DNA from: JAEVLT01 sp964484065
GTDB taxonomy: Bacteria; Bacillota; Bacilli; Bacillales; Cytobacillaceae
Direction: 5' to 3'
Length of the DNA stretch: 64,000 bases
Assembly: GCA_964484065.1 (NCBI GenBank)
Contig: CAZAEW010000009.1
Location: 27,615 to 91,614, forward strand
Shown: positions 40,532-48,282 of the stretch, piece after piece
How positions within the stretch are numbered: the stretch's first letter is position 1
How the letters are laid out: the number at the start of each line of letters is the position of its first letter
Made by a program: the position numbers and the translations under genes
Notes under the pieces: generated by a model
The model's input: the letters and a program-made list of their open reading frames with translations, nothing else
The model's database searches: none
Told to the model about the DNA's origin: nothing

Positions 40532-40735
40532 TTGAAAGTGATACTGAATGGCGAACGAGTTCAGTTGCCTGAAGAAATTATCAATGTAAGTGATTTACTC
40601 AAATTCTATCAAGTTCACCAAAAGATAGTTGTTGTCGAAATAAACGGGGAAATATTAACGAAGGATGACCACCAGGAAACCCGGCTGTCTGACCGGGATA
40701 AAATTGAAATTGTCCATTTTGTAGGAGGCGGATGA
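40532..40735 (+). CDS. thiS: sulfur carrier protein ThiS
   Basis: 67-aa ubiquitin-like protein ending in GGG (DKIEIVHFVGGG). Its C-terminal Gly is thiocarboxylated by ThiF and gives sulfur to the thiazole. The beta-grasp strand pair (LKVILNGERVQLPEEI, KIVVVEINGEIL) is present. I chose TTG 40532 because GGAGG lies seven bases before it; ATG 40526 is only one base from that site. Confidence 0.92.
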   Translation: MKVILNGERVQLPEEIINVSDLLKFYQVHQKIVVVEINGEILTKDDHQETRLSDRDKIEIVHFVGGG

Positions 40736-40736
40736 G

Positions 40737-41504
40737 ATGTTAAAAATAGGTTCCTTTACTTTTGGGTCCCGATTGCTGCTCGGCACGGGGAAATATCCAA
40801 ACTTTGATATTCAAAAACAGGCGGTTGAAGTTTCCGAGGCGGAAATTCTTACCTTTGCCGTGCGCAGAATGAATATTTTTGAAGCCAGCCAGCCCAACTT
40901 TTTAGAAAAATTGGAAACAGATAAATTTACCCTCTTGCCAAATACAGCGGGTGCAAAAACAGCGGCTGAAGCGGTCCGCATTGCCAAGCTAGCAAAAGCA
41001 TCCGGTCTTTGCGATATGATTAAAGTAGAAGTCATCGGCTGTGACAAGACGCTTCTGCCAGATCCCGTTGAAACACTGAAAGCAACGGAGGAATTATTAA
41101 AAGAAGGATTTACCGTTCTTCCTTATACTTCCGATGATGTCGTTTTAGCAAGAAGGCTTCAGGAATTAGGCTGTCATGCCATTATGCCGGGAGCTTCGCC
41201 AATCGGCTCCGGACAAGGAATTATCAACCCGGTAAACCTAGGCTTTATCATTGAGCAGGCAACGGTTCCTGTTATTGTTGATGCCGGAATTGGTTCTCCT
41301 GCCGATGCTGCAAGAGCAATGGAATTAGGGGCTGACGGTGTTTTGTTGAACACTGCCGTTTCCGGAGCAAAAGACCCTGTTAAGATGGCTCAGGCAATGA
41401 AACTGGCTATTGAAGCAGGCCGGTTAGGCTTCGAAGCCGGAAGAATCCCGAAAAAGAGATACGCATCAGCCAGCAGTCCGCTCGAAGGAATGAGCATCGG
41501 GTGA
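40737..41504 (+). CDS. thiG: thiazole synthase ThiG
   Basis: 255-aa TIM barrel that condenses DXP, dehydroglycine and ThiS thiocarboxylate. SRLLLGTGKYPN, EILTFAVRRMN, FTLLPNTAGAKTAAEAVR, IKVEVIGCDKTLLPDP, GASPIGSGQGI and VIVDAGIGSPADAARAMELG are diagnostic, and the active-site Lys lies in IKVEV. GGAGG precedes ATG 40737, one base after the thiS stop. Its stop TGA overlaps the ATG of thiF. Confidence 0.96.
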   Translation: MLKIGSFTFGSRLLLGTGKYPNFDIQKQAVEVSEAEILTFAVRRMNIFEASQPNFLEKLETDKFTLLPNTAGAKTAAEAVRIAKLAKASGLCDMIKVEVIGCDKTLLPDPVETLKATEELLKEGFTVLPYTSDDVVLARRLQELGCHAIMPGASPIGSGQGIINPVNLGFIIEQATVPVIVDAGIGSPADAARAMELGADGVLLNTAVSGAKDPVKMAQAMKLAIEAGRLGFEAGRIPKKRYASASSPLEGMSIG

Positions 41505-42520
41505 TGGACCGTTACTCCCGCCAGATCTTATTTGCACCAATCGGTGAAGAAGGGCAAAAACGAATTTCGCAAAAGTATGTTCTGATCATTGGTGCCGGTG
41601 CGCTGGGGACAGGAAATGCAGAAGCACTTGTCCGTGCCGGAATTGGGAAATTAACGATCATTGACCGCGATTATGTGGAATGGTCGAACCTGCAGCGCCA
41701 GCAGTTATATTCTGAAAAAGAAGCTGAAAACCGTATTCCTAAAGCGATCGCGGCGGGAGAGAGATTAAGAGCGATCAATTCCACTGTTGAAGTCAATGCA
41801 ATCGTTGCTGATGCATCTGTATTGGAGCTTGAAGAATGGGTAAAACAAGCCGATCTGATTATCGATGCAACAGATAACTTTGAAACAAGAATGATCATCA
41901 ACGATACAGCACAAAAATATAAAGTGCCTTGGATTTATGGAGCCTGTGTCGGCAGCTATGGAATCTCGTTTACGGTTATACCTGAAAAAACACCTTGCCT
42001 GGCTTGCTTATTAGAAACCGTTCCTTTAGGGGGACTCACCTGTGACACCGCCGGAATCATCAGTCCGGCCGTACAGATGGTTGTATCCTATCAAATAAGT
42101 GAAGCATTAAAGATTTTAGCGGAAGATTTCGATGCTTTGCGAAACAAATTGGTTTCATTTGATCTCTGGAAAAATCAGTACAGCAGTATTCATGTTGATA
42201 AATTAAAAAGAGAGGACTGCCCCTCTTGCGGCAAAGAACCCTCTTTTCCATTCTTAAGTTACGAAAATCAAACAAAAACAGCGGTTCTTTGCGGCAGGGA
42301 TTCTGTTCAAATCCGTCCTCCTGCTGCAGGGGAACGTGACCTTGGGGCATTGGAAAAAGTGCTGATGAATCAAGACGGCATGATTCAGCGAAACCCTTTT
42401 CTGCTATCGTATGATTTAGGAAGCAAACGGCTCGTAATCTTTAAAGATGGAAGAGTTCTAGTTCACGGAACGAAGGACATAAATGAGGCAAAAGCTCTTT
42501 ATCACAGATATTTGGGATAA
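41504..42520 (+). CDS. thiF: ThiF/MoeB-type adenylyltransferase
   Basis: 338 aa E1-like enzyme that adenylates the ThiS C-terminus. VLIIGAGALGTGNAEALVRA (ATP-binding GxGxxG), RDYVEWSNLQRQ, the DATDNFETRMIIND adenylation motif, and a Zn site with CLACL near residue 165 and CPSCG near 245. A C-terminal extension of about 90 residues follows, with an ubiquitin-like fold in relatives. Start ATG 41504 overlaps the thiG stop (TGATG); GTG 41501 is an alternative. Last gene of the unit; thiD and tenA are absent here. Confidence 0.92.
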   Translation: MDRYSRQILFAPIGEEGQKRISQKYVLIIGAGALGTGNAEALVRAGIGKLTIIDRDYVEWSNLQRQQLYSEKEAENRIPKAIAAGERLRAINSTVEVNAIVADASVLELEEWVKQADLIIDATDNFETRMIINDTAQKYKVPWIYGACVGSYGISFTVIPEKTPCLACLLETVPLGGLTCDTAGIISPAVQMVVSYQISEALKILAEDFDALRNKLVSFDLWKNQYSSIHVDKLKREDCPSCGKEPSFPFLSYENQTKTAVLCGRDSVQIRPPAAGERDLGALEKVLMNQDGMIQRNPFLLSYDLGSKRLVIFKDGRVLVHGTKDINEAKALYHRYLG

Positions 42521-42521
42521 A

Positions 42522-42566
42522 AAAACGCAATGCAAATTCACAATAGAATTTGCATTGCGTTTTCTT
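42522..42566 (+). terminator. terminator of the thiazole operon
   Basis: AAAACGCAATGCAAATTC and GAATTTGCATTGCGTTTT form an 18-bp perfect stem followed by CTT. Confidence 0.88.
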
Positions 42567-42642
42567 AATGGTTACCCGATTAACCTTCATTAAATATATT
42601 CAGTTGGAACAACAGCCATATCTTGTTCCCTTCCCCTGTTAA

Positions 42643-43266
42643 TTAATACATTTCCAAAATTTTATGCCTTTTTGCATACTCCATCCACTCTTTCTTATTG
42701 GTAGACCCCAATTTTTTACTAATACTGCGTCTATGATTTTCAACGGTTCGAATGCTAATATTCATTGCTTTAGCAATGTCCTTTTGGGTATAACCCTTTA
42801 ATGTAAGTATAAAAGTTTCTTCTTCCCGCGGTGAAAATGGAGTTTCCCAATTCCTATTTTGGTGACTATTTTCTTCAAACACTTGTTCATTTGCGATTTT
42901 TTTGCCTAGTAAGACTTGTTCAATGTATTTTACAATATCATCGCTTTTTAAATTTTTCACAAGATAGCCGTCTGCCCCAAGTTCGAATGCTTTTTTTTGA
43001 TAACCGATTTCATCATACATCGAAAAAATAATAATTTTTCCTTTTGGGATAAGTTTTCGCAGCTCTGGTAAAGCATGCAATCCATCAAGTCCATTAGGCA
43101 TGGAAAGATCAATAATAACGAGATCTACAGGGTAATTGGTCGCTTTTCGGATAGCTTCACGGCCATCTGATGCAAATAAAACAGAATGAACGGAAAAAGA
43201 ATCTTTTAAAAGCAAAGCCAATCCATCACGAACAATTTCATGATCATCAGCTATTAAAACATTCAT
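42643..43266 (-). CDS. NarL/FixJ-type response regulator (NreC-like)
   Basis: 207 aa. Receiver domain MNVLIADDHEIVRDGLALLL with the phospho-Asp in VDLVIIDLSMPNG, the Thr/Ser in IIIFSMY and Lys in GYLVKN. LuxR-type helix-turn-helix at the C-terminus (FSPREEETFILTLKGYTQKD, then ISIRTVENHRRSISKKLG). Thirteen bases downstream of the kinase gene. DNA targets unknown; the nearby SQR gene is a candidate. Confidence 0.88.
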   Translation of the reverse strand: MNVLIADDHEIVRDGLALLLKDSFSVHSVLFASDGREAIRKATNYPVDLVIIDLSMPNGLDGLHALPELRKLIPKGKIIIFSMYDEIGYQKKAFELGADGYLVKNLKSDDIVKYIEQVLLGKKIANEQVFEENSHQNRNWETPFSPREEETFILTLKGYTQKDIAKAMNISIRTVENHRRSISKKLGSTNKKEWMEYAKRHKILEMY

Positions 43267-43279
43267 TTCAAAACACCCC

Positions 43280-44275
43280 TTAAACCGTTATATATCCCTC
43301 AACCCTTGTTGGTCCTCCAATTTGACTAATCCATTTGATATCCCCCTTCAGCATTTTAACTCTTTCCTTCATATGCCTTAATCCCAAGCCATTGTTATCT
43401 ATTTTTTGCAGGTCAAAACCCGAACCATTATCTGAAACTTGAAAATAGAGTTCTGTATTCACTTTGTAAATTTTGATCTTAATATTGTCTGCTTTACCGT
43501 GCCGAACGGCATTGCTGACTGACTCCTGGATAATTCTAAAAAGATGCAGTCCCTCTTCGTTTTTTAGTTTCAGTTCATTCGGGAGTTCAATCGACAATTC
43601 AAAATCAATCCTATACAGTTCCCTCCAATCATCAACGGATGACCTAATCGCGGATTCTAACCCTAGGTTGTCATACATTTGCGGCCGCAGTTCTTTCGTC
43701 AGCCGTTTTAAACATTGAAGCGTATCTTCCATCACAGTATTCATCTTTTCGAGTCTGGCACTAAATTCAGAGTTATGAATATGGCGATTCATCCCGTCAA
43801 GTCCCAAATAGATACTGTAAATACTTTGTCCAATATGATCATGGAGCTCCCTGGCAATCCTCTTTCGTTCACCTTCCTGAGCTAACATTGTTTCATGGAT
43901 AAGAAGTTCTTGTGTCTTTACTTTTTCCTCCTGACCAATTTGCCCTGGATTTCGAATGATCAAAACTTGATAGGTTTCCCCTTCCCATTCAAGTTTGTTC
44001 ATGGACATTTCAAAATCCATTTCAGTATCAACATAATTAGGAATATGGGATCGAAAGCTGGGCAAAGGGTCATCGTTAGCGAGGATACATCTTTCTTCAT
44101 GATCTGATACTTCACGCAGTTGACAATAACTGCAATATGGAACCGTTTCACCGAATTTCCAACCGGTTATTTCTGTAGCTTTGTGATTAATAAAAATGAT
44201 CTTTCTTTCCCCATCCATAACGACAATTCCTTCAATCAATTCAGTAATTACCTTTTTATAGAACGGATTATTCAT
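43280..44275 (-). CDS. PAS sensor kinase of the NarX/DesK type (NreB-like)
   Basis: 331 aa, cytosolic. The N-terminal PAS domain (LIEGIVVMDGERKIIFINHK) contains CSYC-x11-C-x2-A (Cys 48, 51 and 63, Ala 66). NreB, the O2-sensing [4Fe-4S] kinase of staphylococci, has CX2CX11CX2C, so this protein keeps three of the four ligands in exact spacing. The HisKA_3 box is ERKRIARELHDHIGQSIYSI; the HATPase has IIQESVSNAVRHG, DNGSGF and NGLGLRHMKERV. It pairs with the regulator directly downstream. ATG 44275 is preferred; GTG 44287 is possible. Confidence 0.85.
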   Translation of the reverse strand: MNNPFYKKVITELIEGIVVMDGERKIIFINHKATEITGWKFGETVPYCSYCQLREVSDHEERCILANDDPLPSFRSHIPNYVDTEMDFEMSMNKLEWEGETYQVLIIRNPGQIGQEEKVKTQELLIHETMLAQEGERKRIARELHDHIGQSIYSIYLGLDGMNRHIHNSEFSARLEKMNTVMEDTLQCLKRLTKELRPQMYDNLGLESAIRSSVDDWRELYRIDFELSIELPNELKLKNEEGLHLFRIIQESVSNAVRHGKADNIKIKIYKVNTELYFQVSDNGSGFDLQKIDNNGLGLRHMKERVKMLKGDIKWISQIGGPTRVEGYITV

Positions 44276-44513
44276 TTTAATCACCACGCCTTTTATCTTT
44301 CAACCCAAATATACACCTTATTCCATTCCAGAGCGAAAGAATGCATCAAAACTATATTTTTCTAAAATAATGCTAAAAGCAAAAAAAAGAGGAACTCTTT
44401 AACGTAAGTAGTTTAGTTATCGAGTAGAAAATTAAAATGCACAACTGCATTATCATCAGAATTAACACTGCTCTTTTACGAAAATCAGCAATTGAATTAG
44501 CATAAAAATGCTT

Positions 44514-44540
44514 TGTCCGAAGATGCTCAAACTTCGGACA
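44514..44540. repeat. solitary hairpin with the arm sequences of the 52-bp array
   Basis: TGTCCGAAG (44514-44522), a 9-base spacer and CTTCGGACA (44532-44540). The arms and spacing equal the unit junction of the 52-bp array (TGTCCGAAG-N9-CTTCGGACA), but the spacer differs. No 43-nt unit flanks it on either side. Confidence 0.8.
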
Positions 44541-44700
44541 TCCATCATGCGATTTTGCTTTCACAGAAAATTAGCATTACACTTATCTCATCAAATAACA
44601 AATGACCAAAAACAATTGTCCGCTAGCTAAGTTATATTTCATTTTCAATGGTATTTTAAGCATTGATCCATATAAACCTTGAAATACCAACAAAGGAAAA

Positions 44701-44728
44701 TAGTCCAATTCATTTGCGAATTGGACTA
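44701..44728 (-). terminator. perfect 11-bp hairpin, possible terminator of the SQR gene
   Basis: TAGTCCAATTC and GAATTGGACTA pair around ATTTGC. On the minus strand it is followed by TTTTCCTTT. It lies about 235 bases beyond the SQR stop. Confidence 0.5.
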
Positions 44729-44963
44729 AAAAATAGAATGATCATTTAGTTTTTCTACATAAAAACTGAACTACTTATCTTAAAACGAGTTCTCCCCATA
44801 TTCATATTAATAATTAATGTTTTGGGGGAAATATAGCAACCTTTAATATTTTTATATTTAAAGCCGCAAACCGAATGAATTGAAAACTAAAGCATTTTCT
44901 GAAAAAAAGTGTCCTTTTCGTTGGTTTCATTTCTTTACTTTTTTGCATTTTTTATCACCTCTA

Positions 44964-46385
44964 TTATTCAGGAATAAAACTCCAGCCAAGATTTCCCTTC
45001 ATTTTATAGATAAACATCGTATGCAAAGATCTCTTAATCCAAGCTCCAGCAAGCCCGACTTCCATATCAGTGATTTTTAGATCGCGGCCATATTCAGGAT
45101 ACTTCTCGTAATCAGGTGTAACCGGATACATAACAATCGTAGCTGCTGCCCCGTTTTTCACTGATTTTCCAATTGATGCAATGCATGCGCCAGGCATTTC
45201 CGCCATTGATTCAAAATGGGAAGGCTCTCTTCCTTCGATCAAATCGACAATATTTAAAGCGGCAATTTTACCAATAATTCCCGATGCCATACCTGTTCGT
45301 GGAGTAGTTGCCGTAATAACCGTTCCATTTTTAGTTGTATGCGGTTTTGAAATAGTACCAGGTGTTGCAAATGCGATTCCAGCAGCAAACATATTTTTAT
45401 AGAAAGGAGATTGATAGGTTGACGGCCAATCAGACGCTTTCAGATCTCCCCACGGTTTTCCATAATTTCCATCAACGATCATAAAACCGCCAGGATTAGT
45501 TAGTTTTGAAGTGATGTTTTTTCCATTCTTATCAATATATTGAATTCTTGTCCCATTAAACTGTGGAATCAGCATGGCAAAGTCAAACTCAGTTTCACCA
45601 AATTCTCCCTGATAGTTTTCCCAATAAACCTTTCCTTTTTCCACCTTTTTAACCGCTGTTTGTACTTGATAGTATATATCCTGCTCAGCAAATAAGGACT
45701 TTATAAATGACTCAGAACTCATAATATAGCCGTGTTTCTTAGCAGATACTCCGCCAACCCCAAGGTCTCCTAAATTAGGTTCGTTGGACATCCACATAAT
45801 CTTTGCTTTATCTCTTAAACCGCGTTTCGTAAGATCGTTATGGATATTCGTAATATACTCAAGCGCTGCTCCCTGACAGGTTGCCTGTGGGTGTCCTGTC
45901 CCAATCAAAAGCTTCACATGTTCGCCCTTTTCCATTCGCTTTACTTGCTCGAGATACGCATCCCTTGCCATTTTTGCATGGTGAATATTGCAGATGGAGT
46001 GGGATGTTCCATGATCGGGGCCAAGTCCTTCCGTCCCTTCAAAATTCAGATGAGGTCCTGTGGCATTAATGAGATAGTCATAGGAAACGTTTTTCTGTTC
46101 TCCCTCTTTGGTTTCAACTAACACATATTGCTCATCTGGATGAATCTCTTTTGCCCATGCCTGAATAAAACGAATTCCCTGTTTTTTAAATACAGGCTCC
46201 AATTCAAACATCGTTTTCTCAGGTTCCATCGCCCCTATTCCAACCCATACGAGAGAAGGAATATACGTAAATCTTGGCCATGGATTTATGACCGTCACAT
46301 CATGTTTGCGACCAAGTTTCTTCTTTAAATACAGGGCTGCAGTTTGACCTGAAAAACCGGCACCGAGTACCACTACACTTGACAT
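44964..46385 (-). CDS. sulfide:quinone oxidoreductase family flavoprotein
   Basis: 473 aa. The FAD motif VVVLGAGFSGQTAALYLKKK is at residues 3-22, the NATGPHLNFEG flavin loop is near 110, and a second dinucleotide region follows. Cys occur in SICNIHH, QATCQGAA and GACIAS, consistent with the redox-active Cys of SQRs; the C-terminus is amphipathic (IKRSLHTMFIYKMKGNLGW), as in membrane-bound SQR. These enzymes oxidise sulfide and reduce quinone. I chose ATG 46385 (MSSVVVLG) behind AAGGGG; the longer frame contains that site. A close relative such as a type II NADH dehydrogenase is less likely. No rhodanese or persulfide dioxygenase gene is adjacent. Confidence 0.82.
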   Translation of the reverse strand: MSSVVVLGAGFSGQTAALYLKKKLGRKHDVTVINPWPRFTYIPSLVWVGIGAMEPEKTMFELEPVFKKQGIRFIQAWAKEIHPDEQYVLVETKEGEQKNVSYDYLINATGPHLNFEGTEGLGPDHGTSHSICNIHHAKMARDAYLEQVKRMEKGEHVKLLIGTGHPQATCQGAALEYITNIHNDLTKRGLRDKAKIMWMSNEPNLGDLGVGGVSAKKHGYIMSSESFIKSLFAEQDIYYQVQTAVKKVEKGKVYWENYQGEFGETEFDFAMLIPQFNGTRIQYIDKNGKNITSKLTNPGGFMIVDGNYGKPWGDLKASDWPSTYQSPFYKNMFAAGIAFATPGTISKPHTTKNGTVITATTPRTGMASGIIGKIAALNIVDLIEGREPSHFESMAEMPGACIASIGKSVKNGAAATIVMYPVTPDYEKYPEYGRDLKITDMEVGLAGAWIKRSLHTMFIYKMKGNLGWSFIPE

Positions 46386-46408
46386 AATAATTCTCCCCTT
46401 ATTCATTG

Positions 46409-46428
46409 AAATACCATATACGGTATTT
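46409..46428. promoter_or_regulatory. palindromic operator candidate upstream of the SQR gene
   Basis: AAATACC (46409-46415) and GGTATTT (46422-46428) are inverted copies around ATATAC, 24 bases before the SQR start. The TACC...GGTA core recalls operators of CsoR/CstR-family regulators, but no such gene is in the window. Confidence 0.45.
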
Positions 46429-46524
46429 TTGCGAGTAAAAATTTTTTCATTTGATCCTTGTTAAATTTCATTTCTACTTCTAAGATATCACGTTTTTATA
46501 AATAAAAAAGACTTAGAAAAGAAT

Positions 46525-46542
46525 ATAGGGTTTTTACCCTAT
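46525..46542. promoter_or_regulatory. second palindrome upstream of the SQR gene
   Basis: ATAGGGT and ACCCTAT are inverted copies around TTTT. It could be a regulator site for the SQR promoter; unassigned. Confidence 0.35.
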
Positions 46543-46674
46543 TTGCCTGAAGAAAAGTGAAAAAGATATGAAATCTGCATTTTGTCAGGGGAAGATCCTC
46601 AAAGTATTTCTTTTTTCACATATTCTTAATAAGAACTGGTTAAAATAGGATTAATTTATATTTGGAGGTTTCAA

Positions 46675-46818
46675 ATGAAAAAGGAAGATGAAATGACAAG
46701 TGAAGGCTTAAATCAAATTTTTGAAATAATCAATGTCAAAGGAGATGTGGGTGAACTAAAAGAAATGATTGACAAACAAAATAATAAAGCATCCCAAAAT
46801 TACAATAATCAACAATAA
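46675..46818 (+). CDS. 47-aa hypothetical protein
   Basis: The frame begins MKKEDEMTSEGLNQIFEIIN and ends with an Asn/Gln-rich tail (NNKASQNYNNQQ). GGAGG lies seven bases before ATG 46675, a very good ribosome site, and the frame stops at TAA 46816-46818. Charged N-terminal half, no membrane segment. It lies upstream of the KinB-like gene in the same orientation, 138 bases away. It is too short for family recognition. Confidence 0.55.
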   Translation: MKKEDEMTSEGLNQIFEIINVKGDVGELKEMIDKQNNKASQNYNNQQ

Positions 46819-46956
46819 TAATATTAAATATATCATTATAGTAACAGTTTATACACAAAATAATGGATTCTCTCAAAGTTTTATTATTTTTAAGTTGGAA
46901 CTTCATTGCTCTGGGATGTACAATACATTAGAACATGTTTTTTGGGAGGATGCTCT

Positions 46957-48249
46957 ATGATTGTAAATCCCGGCTACTTGGGATTATGGCTGCTGCAAAC
47001 GATATGTATTTTATTCCCAATGCTTCTATATCAATCGTTCTTCCGAAAAAAATTCGGACAGAAAAAAATTCAAAAACAAATCTTAGGTGTATTATGCGGG
47101 CTGTCGGTCCTTATTTGTATGACATTTCCATTAACGTTTGGAGATGATTTCCGCCTGGATTTCCGCTTTATTCCAATCATTATCAGCTTTTTTTATGGAG
47201 GATTTTCAACGGGTCTTATTCTTACGGCTTTAATGATGGTTTATCGTTTTCTGCAGGGCGGACCCGGAATGTACGTTGAAGCTTTGGGAATCCCCTTTTT
47301 TTCTCTGCTGATTTTCGCTGTAATACTTCCAAGATATGACAATTGGAAGCGAAGTAAGCAAATTTTCTTTTCTTATTTATGTTTAACGCTTTCCATTCTC
47401 TTTTTTGTTTTGGAAACCAAGGTTATAGGCGATTATACATTCACAAAACATGAAATCCTGCTATGGATCGTCTTTTGTGTCTTCAATTATGTTACGTTTT
47501 GGATGGTATTGTATCTGCAGACCTCTCTCAAAGAAATGGAGGAAATGGGAACAAAGGTGATTCAATTTGAAAAAAGCCATGCGATTAATCACCTGTTAGT
47601 ATATATTTCCCAGCAAATATTTTCTCCTATCCTATCGGCAAAGAACTCTTTAACAAACCTTGCGGAAGGTTCAAGTTTTACACCTGGGCAATCATACTAT
47701 ATGATGCAGGCTTTGACCGAACTAAATCAGGCAGAAAGTTCATTAAAAGATTATATAACCATTATGGATCCGCAGAGTAATGAACATGATTCCATCGAAC
47801 TGACAAAAATGGTTCAGGAAACCGTTAAGATGATTAACCCTTTCGCATTAGTCCATAATGTCGAGCTTCACTTTTTGTCTACGGCTGAAAATGATTTAAT
47901 CCTTAAAGATTACTCGCTCCTTCGTTTCGCCCTATTAAATATAATTAAAAATGGGGTTGAGGCTTGCGCTCCAGGGGGCAGAGTCGATGTTTTTCTTCAT
48001 GAATTGATTGACCAATTTTATATCCTGATTGAGGATAATGGTCCGGGCCTTTCTGAAGATGTTATCACACAGCTGGGAAAACCGCTTCATTCCGGAAAAG
48101 AAAATGGGACGGGATTAGGAATCGCTGTTGCCTATCAAATCACCGAATCCCTAGGAGGAAAAGTGGAAGTTGAATCCAAAAAAGATGTGGGAACCACATT
48201 CAGCCTTTATTTTCCAAAAAAGAACTTTATCTTGGATCAAAAAAAATAA
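46957..48249 (+). CDS. KinB-like membrane sensor protein lacking the phospho-acceptor His
   Basis: 430 aa. Six membrane segments within residues 1-190 resemble the sensor region of KinB and the 5TM-LYT type (LLQTICILFPMLLYQSFFRK, FRFIPIIISFFYGGFSTGLI). At the H-box, where B. subtilis KinB has SVAHEVRNPL, this protein has YISQQIFSPI (216-225): the His is replaced by Gln 219 and the following Glu, Arg and Asn are also changed. The ATP-binding domain is complete (NIIKNGVEACAPGG, IEDNGPGL, NGTGLGIAVAYQITES). GGGAGG precedes ATG 46957. It probably binds ATP but cannot autophosphorylate in the usual way. A regulatory pseudokinase is the simplest reading. Confidence 0.8.
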   Translation: MIVNPGYLGLWLLQTICILFPMLLYQSFFRKKFGQKKIQKQILGVLCGLSVLICMTFPLTFGDDFRLDFRFIPIIISFFYGGFSTGLILTALMMVYRFLQGGPGMYVEALGIPFFSLLIFAVILPRYDNWKRSKQIFFSYLCLTLSILFFVLETKVIGDYTFTKHEILLWIVFCVFNYVTFWMVLYLQTSLKEMEEMGTKVIQFEKSHAINHLLVYISQQIFSPILSAKNSLTNLAEGSSFTPGQSYYMMQALTELNQAESSLKDYITIMDPQSNEHDSIELTKMVQETVKMINPFALVHNVELHFLSTAENDLILKDYSLLRFALLNIIKNGVEACAPGGRVDVFLHELIDQFYILIEDNGPGLSEDVITQLGKPLHSGKENGTGLGIAVAYQITESLGGKVEVESKKDVGTTFSLYFPKKNFILDQKK

Positions 48250-48282
48250 CAAGTCCCCTCAGGAAGGACTTGTTATTTTTTT
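48245..48282. terminator. bidirectional terminator between the KinB-like gene and kimA
   Basis: AATAACAAGTCC and GGACTTGTTATT pair around CCTCAGGAA and are followed by TTTTTT. Confidence 0.88.

Larger units (their letters stand above)
44276..44963. other. 688-bp intergenic region between the kinase and SQR genes
   Basis: No convincing gene; the short frame at 44373-44564 lacks a ribosome site. It holds two GTCC...GGAC hairpins (44514-44540 and 44701-44728). The rest is AT-rich. Confidence 0.5.
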
